DNA from: Lentisphaeria bacterium
GTDB taxonomy: Bacteria; Verrucomicrobiota; Lentisphaeria; Victivallales; Victivallaceae
Direction: 5' to 3'
Length of the DNA: 27,972 nucleotides
Assembly (NCBI GenBank): GCA_018265615.1
Contig: JABLYX010000064.1
Location: 1 to 27,972 of the forward strand
The position numbers and the translations under genes were made by a program. This document shows, one piece after another, positions 6,973-14,474 of this stretch. The notes under the pieces were generated by a model. That model was not told the DNA's origin. It ran no database searches and was given only the letters and a program-made list of their open reading frames with translations. How positions within the stretch are numbered: position 1 is the first letter of the stretch; each line of letters starts with the position of its first letter.

Positions 6973-9219
6973 ATGGCCAACGGGAAGAGCGGGTGGCGCG
7001 GCGATGCGCTTCTGGAGTGTTTCGAGGCGTATCCGGGAATGGCGCTTGACGGCGCCGGAGTGCTGACGGTGACGACGACGCGGGAGAATCCGCGCCTCGC
7101 ATGTCCGGAGGGTGCGCTGCATCCGACCGGGAAGTATCTGATCATCGAGATGTCCGCCGAGGGCGGCGAGAGCGCCGAGCTGTTTTTGAACGGCGTCTGG
7201 TGGGAGCGGACCGGGCGGCGGATCATGCTGATTTCCGACGGTGCGTTTCACCGCTACAACCTCGATCTCGGCGGGGTCGATCCGGACGATATGGAGATAT
7301 ACGCGGCCTCGTTCCTTCCGACCGACCTGCCCGGGGCGCGGGTGCGGATCCGGAGCCTGCATTTTTCGGACGTTCCGGAGGGGGAGCCCGCGATCCGCAT
7401 CCGCTGGGCCGGGCTCGGCGCGGCGTTCAACCGGATCGGGCAGGGGCCGCGCGAATTTGTAGTCAGCCTTGAGAACCAGGGCGGCGGAGGTTCGGATTCG
7501 CTTGAAATCGCGGAGCTGCGGCTGCCGCCGGGCGTCCGGGTCGCGGAGTCCGGCGAAGCGTGGCGTAAGTTGCCGCGCATCGGCGCGAACGACTGCGGGA
7601 ACGGCCGCTTCCGGCTGGAGGCCGGTGCGCCGGTCCGCGGGGAGTTCTCGATCCGGCTGTCGGGAAAGAACGCGCCGAAGGGATGTTTTTGCGGGACGCT
7701 TGAATTCCTGCCGGCGCTGAATCTGCCGGCGGCGGAGTATGTGCCGGAGCCGGTTCCGGTTGAGACCGGCGAATTCGAGCTCGGCGCGCTCTATTTCCCC
7801 GGCTGGACCACCACGGGGCGGTGGGATACGATCCGCGAGACCGCCCCCGAACGGCGGCCGCTGCTCGGCTATTACCGTGAGGGCGATCCCGAGCTCGTTG
7901 ACTGGCAGATCAAGTGGGCGGTCGAAAGCGGCCTCAGATTTCTGCTGGTCGACTGGTACTGGTCGGCGGGCAATTACCAGCTGCACGAGTGGCTGGACGG
8001 CTTCCGGCAGGCGCGCTACCGGTCGATGATCCGCTGGGCCGTGATGTGGGCGAACCACAATCCGCCCGGCACGCACTCGGTCGGGGACCAGATCGCCGTC
8101 ACGCGGTTCTGGATCGACAACTGCTTCAACATGCCCGAGTATTACCGGATCGACGGCAAGCCGGTCGTGATGGTCTGGATGTGGGAGAACATGGACCGCG
8201 ACCTCGGGGAAGGCGGCGCGAAGAAGCTGCTTGCGCTGTCGCGGGAGATGGCGGTCGAGGCGGGCTATCCCGGGATCCATTTCATCGACATGAAGTGGCC
8301 CGAGGCGGGTACTTCGCCGGAGATCATTGCGAAGATCCGCGACATCGGCTTCGACAGCACGTCGATCTACCACTATATGGAATCCGGCGGCCGCAGCGTG
8401 AATCCATACTATTACCATTTCGACGACGTCGCCGCGACGAACAGCCGCCATTGGGAGGCGCTGCGGGAAACCGGGCTCCTGCCGTTCCTGCCGAACCTCT
8501 CCACGGGGTGGGACGACCGTCCGTGGCACGGATCGGCCGGCTGCGCGATTCCGGGCCGGACAGTTGAAGCGTTCGGGCGGATCTGCGCCGACGCGCGCGC
8601 ATTCGGCGAACGCACCGGGATCCGGAGAATGCTGGTTGCGCCGCTGAACGAGTGGGGCGAAGGCTCCTATATTGAGCCGAACACCGAGTTCGGATTCGGC
8701 ATGTACGAGTGTTTGCGCCGGACGTTCGGGGAGGAGCCGGCCGGCGGCTGGCCGCAGTGGTGCGGCCCGGAGGATGTCGGACTCGGCGCGCGGGAATTCC
8801 GGAACCCGGAGGAGACGCGCCGCACGCGCTGGAGCTTCGGAGACGGAAGCGGCGGGTGGGTCTGCCGCGATGCGGAGATGGCTGTGCGGGACGGCGCGCT
8901 CTGCGTCAGGCTGAAGGGCGCGCGGGCGTCGATTTCGGTTCCGCGCGACCTCTGCCGGATTTCGGAATATTCATTTTTGAGGGTGAAACTTGTTGCGTCC
9001 GGTTCCGGCTCCGTGCGTCTCCGCTGGATGAGCACATACAGCTGCAACTGGCGGAACGGCTCTGCTCCGTCCGCGCTTCCCGCGGGACCGGAAGTTGGCG
9101 AATACCGCATTTCTGCGGCGGAGGATCCGGACGCGCCGGAAATCGCCGCGGAGCTGGGGCTGTTTTTCCGCGGCGCGCCGGGGACGGAGTTCCGGATTTC
9201 GGAGATGGAACTGGTCTGA
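6973..9219 (+). CDS. WbsX/GH99-like glycoside hydrolase domain protein
   Basis: A 748-residue protein. Residues 1-265 look like one or two beta-sandwich, carbohydrate-binding type domains. From about 270 it resembles the Glyco_tran_WbsX / GH99-like barrel (LGALYFPGW; RPLLGYYREGDP; LLVDWYWSAGNYQLHEW near 320), ending with APLNEWGEGSYIEP near 556-569. The glutamates of the NEWGEGS segment are the best catalytic candidates. Residues after about 610 form another beta-rich domain. There is no signal peptide, so it should act in the cytosol. ATG 6973 follows GGGGG by five bases. It is divergent from the IclR operon and shares its control region. Family members act on glycans, often with mannose-type linkages in true GH99, but the name WbsX comes from O-antigen clusters, so hydrolysis is likely rather than proven. 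Confidence 0.8.
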   Translation: MANGKSGWRGDALLECFEAYPGMALDGAGVLTVTTTRENPRLACPEGALHPTGKYLIIEMSAEGGESAELFLNGVWWERTGRRIMLISDGAFHRYNLDLGGVDPDDMEIYAASFLPTDLPGARVRIRSLHFSDVPEGEPAIRIRWAGLGAAFNRIGQGPREFVVSLENQGGGGSDSLEIAELRLPPGVRVAESGEAWRKLPRIGANDCGNGRFRLEAGAPVRGEFSIRLSGKNAPKGCFCGTLEFLPALNLPAAEYVPEPVPVETGEFELGALYFPGWTTTGRWDTIRETAPERRPLLGYYREGDPELVDWQIKWAVESGLRFLLVDWYWSAGNYQLHEWLDGFRQARYRSMIRWAVMWANHNPPGTHSVGDQIAVTRFWIDNCFNMPEYYRIDGKPVVMVWMWENMDRDLGEGGAKKLLALSREMAVEAGYPGIHFIDMKWPEAGTSPEIIAKIRDIGFDSTSIYHYMESGGRSVNPYYYHFDDVAATNSRHWEALRETGLLPFLPNLSTGWDDRPWHGSAGCAIPGRTVEAFGRICADARAFGERTGIRRMLVAPLNEWGEGSYIEPNTEFGFGMYECLRRTFGEEPAGGWPQWCGPEDVGLGAREFRNPEETRRTRWSFGDGSGGWVCRDAEMAVRDGALCVRLKGARASISVPRDLCRISEYSFLRVKLVASGSGSVRLRWMSTYSCNWRNGSAPSALPAGPEVGEYRISAAEDPDAPEIAAELGLFFRGAPGTEFRISEMELV

Positions 9220-9262
9220 TGCGTTTTTTTTCGTTTTTTTTATGGAAATCAGGGGAAAGCTA

Positions 9263-9291
9263 TTTCATTCTTCCGTAATTTGTGCTATAAT
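9263..9291 (+). promoter_or_regulatory. extended -10 promoter driving the pre-rarA RNA
   Basis: An exact TATAAT at 9286-9291 is preceded by TGC (extended -10 motif TGn). The -35 region is weak (TTTCAT or TTCATT around 9263-9269), as is common with extended -10 promoters. Transcription would begin near 9298. Two T-runs at 9225-9240 just upstream may help end transcription of the preceding gene, but I see no clean terminator hairpin. Confidence 0.65.
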
Positions 9292-9297
9292 ATTAGC

Positions 9298-9580
9298 AGC
9301 GTTAAATCGTGCGCTTTTGAGATAGCGGCCCGCTTCGGCGAGGCCGTGCGGATAGCAAGGGCAAGTGTGAGGATCGCGGATGATGCGGTCGGAACATGAT
9401 GATAGGGTAATGGCGGAGCAATTCCGCTTTCACATAGGCATTCCCTCCTGCCGGAGGAGTGCCGTGACTGGAAGGAGAAATGTGCGGATCGCCCCGGAGC
9501 AATGCAGACGGGTTGGCTGGTCGGCGTATTTCCCTGCTTTATTATCTTGAGCCGATCGGACAATCCCCCGGGATTCTTTT
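9298..9580 (+). ncRNA. candidate structured RNA or long leader upstream of rarA
   Basis: This is most of the roughly 390-base gene-free gap between 9220 and 9611. After the extended -10 promoter it contains a series of stable hairpins. CGGCCCGC-UUCG-GCGAGGCCG (9326-9346) has a UUCG tetraloop. GCGGA/UCCGC lies at 9413-9427, and GGCA..CCUCC-UGCC-GGAGG..UGCC at 9437-9463. CACAU/AUGUG (9431-9435 with 9480-9484) would enclose the last one. CGGAGCAAU occurs twice (9414-9422, 9495-9503). A short stem followed by CTTTT ends near 9580. 6S RNA (ssrS) genes are often found next to rarA or ygfA, both of which lie immediately downstream, so 6S RNA is the leading guess by position. However, I cannot draw the long single hairpin of 6S, and I see no RNase P, SRP or tmRNA signatures. 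Confidence 0.45.
9562..9580 (+). terminator. weak terminator-like stem before rarA
   Basis: AATCC-CCCG-GGATT (9562-9575) followed by CTTTT. The 5-bp stem and short T-run suggest at most partial termination, allowing readthrough into rarA 32 bases later. Confidence 0.3.
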
Positions 9581-9611
9581 GCAGCAGGAACCGTTTACGG
9601 AGAATCGCGGG

Positions 9612-10973
9612 ATGGAAGAGAGTCTGTTCGAATTGGATGGGGCGGTGCAGGCGGCGTCTGCCGGGGAGTATGCTCCCGGGGCGGATATGCCGCTTGCCGC
9701 GCGTCTGCGGCCGCGCTCCCTCTCCGAATATATCGGGCAGGAGCACCTGCTCGGCGAGGGGCAGCTGCTCCGCCGCGCGATAGACGCGGACCGCTTCAGC
9801 TCGATCATCCTCTCCGGCCCGCCCGGAACCGGCAAAACCAGCCTCGCGGAGGTCGTTGCGCATCTCAGCCATTCGGAGTTCATCCGGCTTTCCGGAGTGA
9901 CCTCGAGCGTGGCGGATGTTCGCAGGGAGATCGCCGCCGCCATGGCCCGCAGGCGTTCCGGCGGCCGGAAAACCATCCTTTTCGTCGATGAGATCCACCG
10001 TTTCAGCAAGTCGCAGCAGGATTCACTGCTGCCCGACGTCGAAAACGGCAACGTGCGGCTCATCGGCGCAACCACGCACAACCCGCAGTTTTATGTGGTC
10101 GGCGCGCTGCTGTCGCGCTCTCTGGTCTTCATGCTCCGTCCGCTCAGCGAGGAGGAGACGCGCAAACTCATTGCCAATGCGCTCACCGACGAGCGGGCGT
10201 TTCCGGGGCGGAAAGTCGAGCTCTCCGATGAGGCGGCCGCATTCCTTTCGACGGTCTGCGAGGGCGACGCGAGGCGGACGCTCAATGCGCTCGAAATCGC
10301 GGTCCTGACGACGCCGGCCGATCCGGACAGCGTTGTCCGGGTGGGGCTGAAGGAGGTCGAGTCCTCGGTGCAGCGCAAGATGATCGTCTATGGCGACGAC
10401 GGGCACTACGACACCGCTTCGGCATTCATCAAAAGCATGCGCGGCAGCGATCCGGACGCGGCGGTCTACTATCTGGCCAAAATGCTGCACGCCGGGGAAG
10501 ATATCCGCTTCATCGCAAGAAGAATCGTGATTTTCGCCTCGGAGGATGTCGGGAACGCCGATCCGCGCGCTCTCACGGTCGCCGTCGATGCGATGCAGGC
10601 CGTCGATATGATCGGGCTGCCGGAGGCGCGGATCATCCTGTCGCAGGCGGTCACCTATTGTGCGACGGCGCCGAAGAGCAATGCGGCGATCCGGGCGATC
10701 GAGCTTGCGTCGGCGGATGTCGAAAAGGACCGCGTCCAGCCGGTTCCGCTGGCGCTGCGCGACGCCCACTACAAGGGGGCGGCGGCGCTCGGGCATGGCA
10801 CGGGGTATGTGAACCCGCACGACGCCGGCGGCTTTGTGGCGCAGGATTATCTGTCGATTGACAAGCGGTATTACGAGCCGAAGGAGATCGGCTACGAGGC
10901 GAAGATCCGGGAGCGGATCGACTACTGGCGAAGCCTCAGGCGATACGGGAAAGAGGCTGCCGCGAATGGATAA
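9612..10973 (+). CDS. rarA: replication-associated recombination protein RarA (MgsA) AAA+ ATPase
   Basis: A 453-residue AAA+ ATPase related to clamp-loader subunits, acting at stalled replication forks in the cytoplasm. The N-terminus has the family's MPLAARLRPRSLSEYIGQEHL segment. Walker A is GPPGTGKT (69-76) and Walker B is ILFVDEIHRF (122-131). The C-terminal tetramerisation region includes YLAKMLHAGEDIRFIARR and the late motif CATAPKSNAA. Length matches the family. ATG 9612 has GGAG about nine bases upstream; the frame stays open to 9480 but the extra residues fall in the structured RNA region and do not look like RarA. The stop overlaps the start of ygfA by eight bases, so the two are translationally linked. 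Confidence 0.95.
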   Translation: MEESLFELDGAVQAASAGEYAPGADMPLAARLRPRSLSEYIGQEHLLGEGQLLRRAIDADRFSSIILSGPPGTGKTSLAEVVAHLSHSEFIRLSGVTSSVADVRREIAAAMARRRSGGRKTILFVDEIHRFSKSQQDSLLPDVENGNVRLIGATTHNPQFYVVGALLSRSLVFMLRPLSEEETRKLIANALTDERAFPGRKVELSDEAAAFLSTVCEGDARRTLNALEIAVLTTPADPDSVVRVGLKEVESSVQRKMIVYGDDGHYDTASAFIKSMRGSDPDAAVYYLAKMLHAGEDIRFIARRIVIFASEDVGNADPRALTVAVDAMQAVDMIGLPEARIILSQAVTYCATAPKSNAAIRAIELASADVEKDRVQPVPLALRDAHYKGAAALGHGTGYVNPHDAGGFVAQDYLSIDKRYYEPKEIGYEAKIRERIDYWRSLRRYGKEAAANG

Positions 10974-11523
10974 GAAGGAGCTGCGCGGCCGGTTTCTCGC
11001 CCTGCGGCGCGCGATCGGCCCGGAGGATCGGCGGAAGGCCGACGCCGCGATCTGCCGGAACATCCGGCGCATGGCGTGTTACGGCGGCGCGGAGCATGTG
11101 GCGCTCTACGCTTCGGACGGCGAGGAGCCTGACCTGAGCGCTCTTTTCGGAGAGCCGGGAAAACGGTTTTATTTTCCGCGCTATGTCGCGGAAACGAAAG
11201 AATATGAGCTTGTCGGGGTGGATGACCTCGAAGGCGGACTCGTCAGGGCGAAGTTCGGGCTTCTCGAACCGCGCCCGGAGCTCCCGGCGGCGCCGGCCGG
11301 CATCCTGGCGCAAATGCTGTTTCTGACGCCGGCGGTCGCGTGCGACCGGCACGGCGTCCGGCTCGGGCGCGGCGGAGGGTTTTACGACCGGATGCTGGCC
11401 CGGGGAAGCAGGGCGGTCGCGGCAATCGTCTACGGCTGTCAGATGACGGAGAGTCTGCCTCGGGAACCGCACGACCGCGGGGTCGGGTTTGCGGTGACCG
11501 AAGAAGATATTCTGGAGTTCTAA
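10966..11523 (+). CDS. ygfA: 5-formyltetrahydrofolate cyclo-ligase (YgfA/Fau)
   Basis: A 185-residue enzyme converting 5-formyl-THF to 5,10-methenyl-THF with ATP hydrolysis, returning folate to the one-carbon pool. It shows the N-terminal basic segment KKELRGRFLALRRAI that starts the family, and the signature GRGGGFYDRML (134-144) that binds phosphate and folate. ATG 10966 lies inside the end of rarA and has GAGG eleven bases upstream. The frame is 4-5 residues from the usual family start, so no long extension is missing. In gammaproteobacteria this gene is co-transcribed with 6S RNA; here it follows rarA and the candidate RNA. Confidence 0.93.
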   Translation: MDKKELRGRFLALRRAIGPEDRRKADAAICRNIRRMACYGGAEHVALYASDGEEPDLSALFGEPGKRFYFPRYVAETKEYELVGVDDLEGGLVRAKFGLLEPRPELPAAPAGILAQMLFLTPAVACDRHGVRLGRGGGFYDRMLARGSRAVAAIVYGCQMTESLPREPHDRGVGFAVTEEDILEF

Positions 11524-11538
11524 TTATTTTTTGAAATG

Positions 11539-11564
11539 GGGCGTCTTCCGGGGGGAAGGGGCCC
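11539..11564 (+). other. stem-loop in the rny leader
   Basis: GGGC (11539-11542), CTTCC, loop GGGG, GGAAG and GCCC (11561-11564) form a two-part stem with a small internal loop, between ygfA and the ribosome site of rny. There is no T-run, so it is not a terminator. It may protect or regulate the rny message. Confidence 0.35.
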
Positions 11565-11587
11565 GCCAATGAAAAAGGGAAGAGTGA

Positions 11588-13231
11588 ATGAACAATCTGT
11601 TGTGGGCAGCGGCAGCCCGGGTGCCGATCGGAGTTGCGGAGCCGGACCTTGTGACCGGCGGCGGATTCGTCTCGTACTGGGCGCTGATCGCCGTGGCCTG
11701 CATCTTCTGCGTGATCGGCGTTGCTGCCGGAATCATGCTGAACAACTGGATTCAGAAGATGCAGAAGGATTCCGCCAGCAAAACCGCCGAAAAGATCCGG
11801 CAGGATGCGCAGCGGGAAGCCGAACATATCCTGCGCGACGCCCGCGTTTCCGCGAAAGGCGAGACGCTGAAGATGCGCGAGGATTGCGAGCAGGAGATCA
11901 AGGAGCGCCGCCGCGAGCAGGCCGGCAATGAGAAGCGCCTCGCCCAGCGCGAGGAGCTGCTTGACCGCCGCGCCGACTCGATGGACGCGAAGGCGAAGAA
12001 CCTCGAGAAGCAGGAGAAGGAGATCGAAACGCTGCGCGAACGGCTCTCGAACCGCGAGCAGGAGCTTTCGAAGAGCATTTCCCAGCAGATCGATGAGCTT
12101 GAGCGGATCGCTCAGCTCGGGCGCGAAGAGGCGCGCGGCATCCTGCTTGAAAAGCTGAAGAACGAGATCAAGAACGAATCCGGCCTCATGGTCCGGAACC
12201 AGCTCGAAGAGGCGAAGGCGAAAAGCGAGCGCGAGGCGCGCCGCATCCTGACCTACGCGATCCAGCGTTATGCGAGCGACTGCACCTACGAGCGGACCAC
12301 CGCGACGATTCCGCTCCCGAATGACGAGATGAAGGGGCGCATCATCGGCCGTGAAGGGCGCAATATCCGCGCGATCGAGGCCGCCACGGGTGTCAGCATC
12401 CTGATCGACGACACGCCGGAAGCGGTGGTCATCAGCTGCTTCGACCCGGTCCGCAAGGAGATCGCGCGCCAGCTCATGGAGCGTCTGATCGGCGACGGCC
12501 GGATCCACCCGACCCGCGTCGAAGAGCTTGCGAAGAAGATCGGCAAGGAGCTCGAGGAAGAGCTTTATCAGATCGGCGAGGCCGCCGTGCTCGAAACCGG
12601 CATCCAGGGCGTTTCGCCGCAGATCATGAAGCTGCTCGGGCGGCTGAAGTACCGTTACAGCTTCTCGCAGAACGTGCTGCAGCATTCGCTCGAAACCGCC
12701 TACTTCATGGGCATGATCGCGGCGGAGCTCGGTCTCGACGAGCAGAAGGCGAAGCGGATCGGTCTTTTCCACGACCTCGGCAAGGCGATCGACCACGAGG
12801 TCGAGGGGCCGCACGCCCAGATCGGCGCGGATTTGCTGCGCAAGCACAACGAGGCGAAGGACGTGGTCCACGCCGTTGCGGCGCACCACGGCGAAATCGA
12901 GCCGGACAGCCTCTACGACATCCTGATCAGCGCCTGCGACACGCTGAGCGCATCGCGTCCCGGCGCCCGCAGCGAAACGACGGAACTGTACCTGAAGCGG
13001 CTTGAGCAGCTCGAGTCGATCGCGCATGAGTTCTCGGGTGTGGAGTCCTGCTTCGCCTTGCAGGCCGGCCGCGAGATCCGCGTGGTCGTCGTTCCGGAGA
13101 AAGTCGGCGAAGGCGAGGCGCAGATGCTCGCCCGCGAGATCTGCGACCGGATCGAGAAGGAGATGACCTATCCGGGCCAGATCAAGGTGACGATCATCCG
13201 CGAAACCCGTTCCGTCGAGTACGCGAAATAG
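11588..13231 (+). CDS. rny: ribonuclease Y
   Basis: A 547-residue membrane-anchored endoribonuclease that starts decay of many messengers. Order of parts: an N-terminal extension (1-26), one membrane helix (about 27-51), a long charged coiled coil (about 58-215), a KH RNA-binding domain with GRIIGREGRNIRAIE (250-264), and an HD domain with QHSLE (365-369) and the metal-binding FHDLGKAIDH (394-403). All core catalytic residues are present. The N-terminal stretch before the membrane helix is somewhat longer than in Bacillus RNase Y. ATG 11588 follows AGGGAAGAG. It lies 64 bases after ygfA and probably belongs to the same transcript; a strong terminator follows 17 bases after its stop. Confidence 0.97.
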   Translation: MNNLLWAAAARVPIGVAEPDLVTGGGFVSYWALIAVACIFCVIGVAAGIMLNNWIQKMQKDSASKTAEKIRQDAQREAEHILRDARVSAKGETLKMREDCEQEIKERRREQAGNEKRLAQREELLDRRADSMDAKAKNLEKQEKEIETLRERLSNREQELSKSISQQIDELERIAQLGREEARGILLEKLKNEIKNESGLMVRNQLEEAKAKSEREARRILTYAIQRYASDCTYERTTATIPLPNDEMKGRIIGREGRNIRAIEAATGVSILIDDTPEAVVISCFDPVRKEIARQLMERLIGDGRIHPTRVEELAKKIGKELEEELYQIGEAAVLETGIQGVSPQIMKLLGRLKYRYSFSQNVLQHSLETAYFMGMIAAELGLDEQKAKRIGLFHDLGKAIDHEVEGPHAQIGADLLRKHNEAKDVVHAVAAHHGEIEPDSLYDILISACDTLSASRPGARSETTELYLKRLEQLESIAHEFSGVESCFALQAGREIRVVVVPEKVGEGEAQMLAREICDRIEKEMTYPGQIKVTIIRETRSVEYAK

Positions 13232-13248
13232 CGGTTTCGTTTCAATCA

Positions 13249-13290
13249 CGGCAGGAAACAGGCGCTTGCGCTTGTTTTTCTGCCGTTTTT
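13249..13290 (+). terminator. strong Rho-independent terminator of rny
   Basis: A near-perfect 16-17 bp stem (13249-13264 with 13269-13285, loop CTTG), with one G-U wobble and one bulged T, followed by TTTTT (13286-13290). The right arm contains the -35 hexamer of the following alr promoter. Confidence 0.9.
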
Positions 13291-13300
13291 CGTGTATAGT
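13272..13300 (+). promoter_or_regulatory. predicted alr promoter overlapping the rny terminator
   Basis: TTGTTT (13272-13277) and TATAGT (13295-13300) are spaced by 17 bases. The -10 box is one base from consensus. The start would be near 13307, about 50 bases before the alr ATG. The -35 box and most of the spacer lie in the terminator's right arm and T-run. Confidence 0.55.
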
Positions 13301-13358
13301 ATGCGGACGCCATATTACAATTTTTCAATGTGCGCAGCAGAATGCGCGGGTGGGAGAG

Positions 13359-14474
13359 ATGAAGCAGGAGAGTCGGGTCAATCTCGAAGTCGATTTGGGG
13401 AAACTGGCCGGCAACGTTCGTGAGATCCGGCGGCGGGTCGCCCCGGCGAAGCTTATGGCGGTGCTGAAGGCGAACGCATACGGGCTCGGCGTATTGCCGG
13501 TGGCGGAGGTGGTGCGTGACGCGGGGGCCGCATGTTTCGGCGTGGCCGAAATCAATGAGGCGATTGAGCTTGTCCCGCTCGGGCTGCCGGTCCAGATCCT
13601 CGGGAACCTGCTGCCGAACGAGATCGGCCCGGCCGTGGAGCACGGCGTCATCTGTCCGCTGAACGACCTCGGCATGGCGGAGAAGATCAGCGCCGAAGCG
13701 GTCCGGCAGAACCGGATGGTGCGCGGCGCGGTCACGGTCGACTCCGGCATGGGGCGGCTCGGAATGCCCGCCGGCTCCGCCGCGAAGGAGATCCTCGCGA
13801 TGCGTGCTTTGCCGAATTTGGAGCTCCATGCGGTTTATTCCCACTTTTCGAATGCGTTCCAACGCCACGACGATTATACGCTCGGGCAGCTTGCGTCGTT
13901 CAAGGCGCTGCTTGCGGAACTGGCGCAGGAGGGGCTGACCTTTCCCGAGGTGCATATCGCCGCCTCGGATGCGCTGAACAACTTTCCGGAGAGTACGAAG
14001 CCGCCGTTCACGCTTGCGCGCTGCGGCATCAATTTGTACGGATATTACGACCCGGAGGTGCACCCGTCGATGCGGCTTGCGCCGGTGGTCGAACTCAAAA
14101 CGAGGCTCGCGGCGGTGCGCACGCTTTCCGCGGGTGCGTCGATCGGCTACGGCCGCATGCACCGGCTGCTGCGGGATACGCGGGTCGGAACCATCGCGGC
14201 GGGATACGCGGACGGGCTTCCTTTGGCGCTGTCGAATCGCGGCTACGTGCTCGTCAACGGGCAGCTCTGCCCGGTGCTCGGCCGGATTTCGATGGATTAC
14301 ACGACCATTTCGCTCGAAAACGCGCCCGATGCGCAGCCGGGCGACGAGGTTGTCTGCGTCGGCGCGCAGGGCGACCAGGCGATCACGCTGGACGACTGGG
14401 CGCAGCTCAAAGGGACCCACGCTTACGACATTCTCTGCTCGATCGGCACGCGGGTCAGGAGAAACTACCTCAAA
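13359..14474 (+). CDS. alr: alanine racemase
   Basis: PLP-dependent interconversion of L- and D-alanine, supplying D-Ala for peptidoglycan. The product is 372 residues, the normal length. The PLP lysine is K37 in VLKANAYGLG, the second catalytic residue is Y264 in SIGYGRMHR, and the phosphate-binding region ARCGINLYG lies at 220-228. The fold order (N-terminal barrel, C-terminal beta domain with GRISMDY at 308-314) is complete. The start ATG at 13359 has GGGAGAG immediately upstream; an open frame reaching to 13266 runs through the terminator and promoter and is not used. The stop TGA at 14475-14477 (just past the coordinates given for the last sense codon) overlaps the ATG of the aldehyde dehydrogenase. 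Confidence 0.95.

Noticed and set aside
9361..9545. Cobalamin, TPP, FMN or c-di-GMP riboswitch, or SRP/RNase P/tmRNA, before rarA
   Set aside because: Fragments such as AGGGTAATGGCGG and CGGAGCAA look superficially familiar, but the diagnostic cores of each family are missing.
9480..9611. N-terminal extension of RarA by 44 residues
   Set aside because: The extra residues do not resemble RarA, lie in the hairpin-rich leader, and the ATG at 9612 has a ribosome site and gives normal length.
11243..13249. Long open frame of over 660 codons on the minus strand opposite rny
   Set aside because: It lies wholly antisense to a clear RNase Y gene, has a low-complexity Arg/Leu/Ala-rich composition and no recognisable domain. 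Such frames are expected in GC-rich coding DNA.
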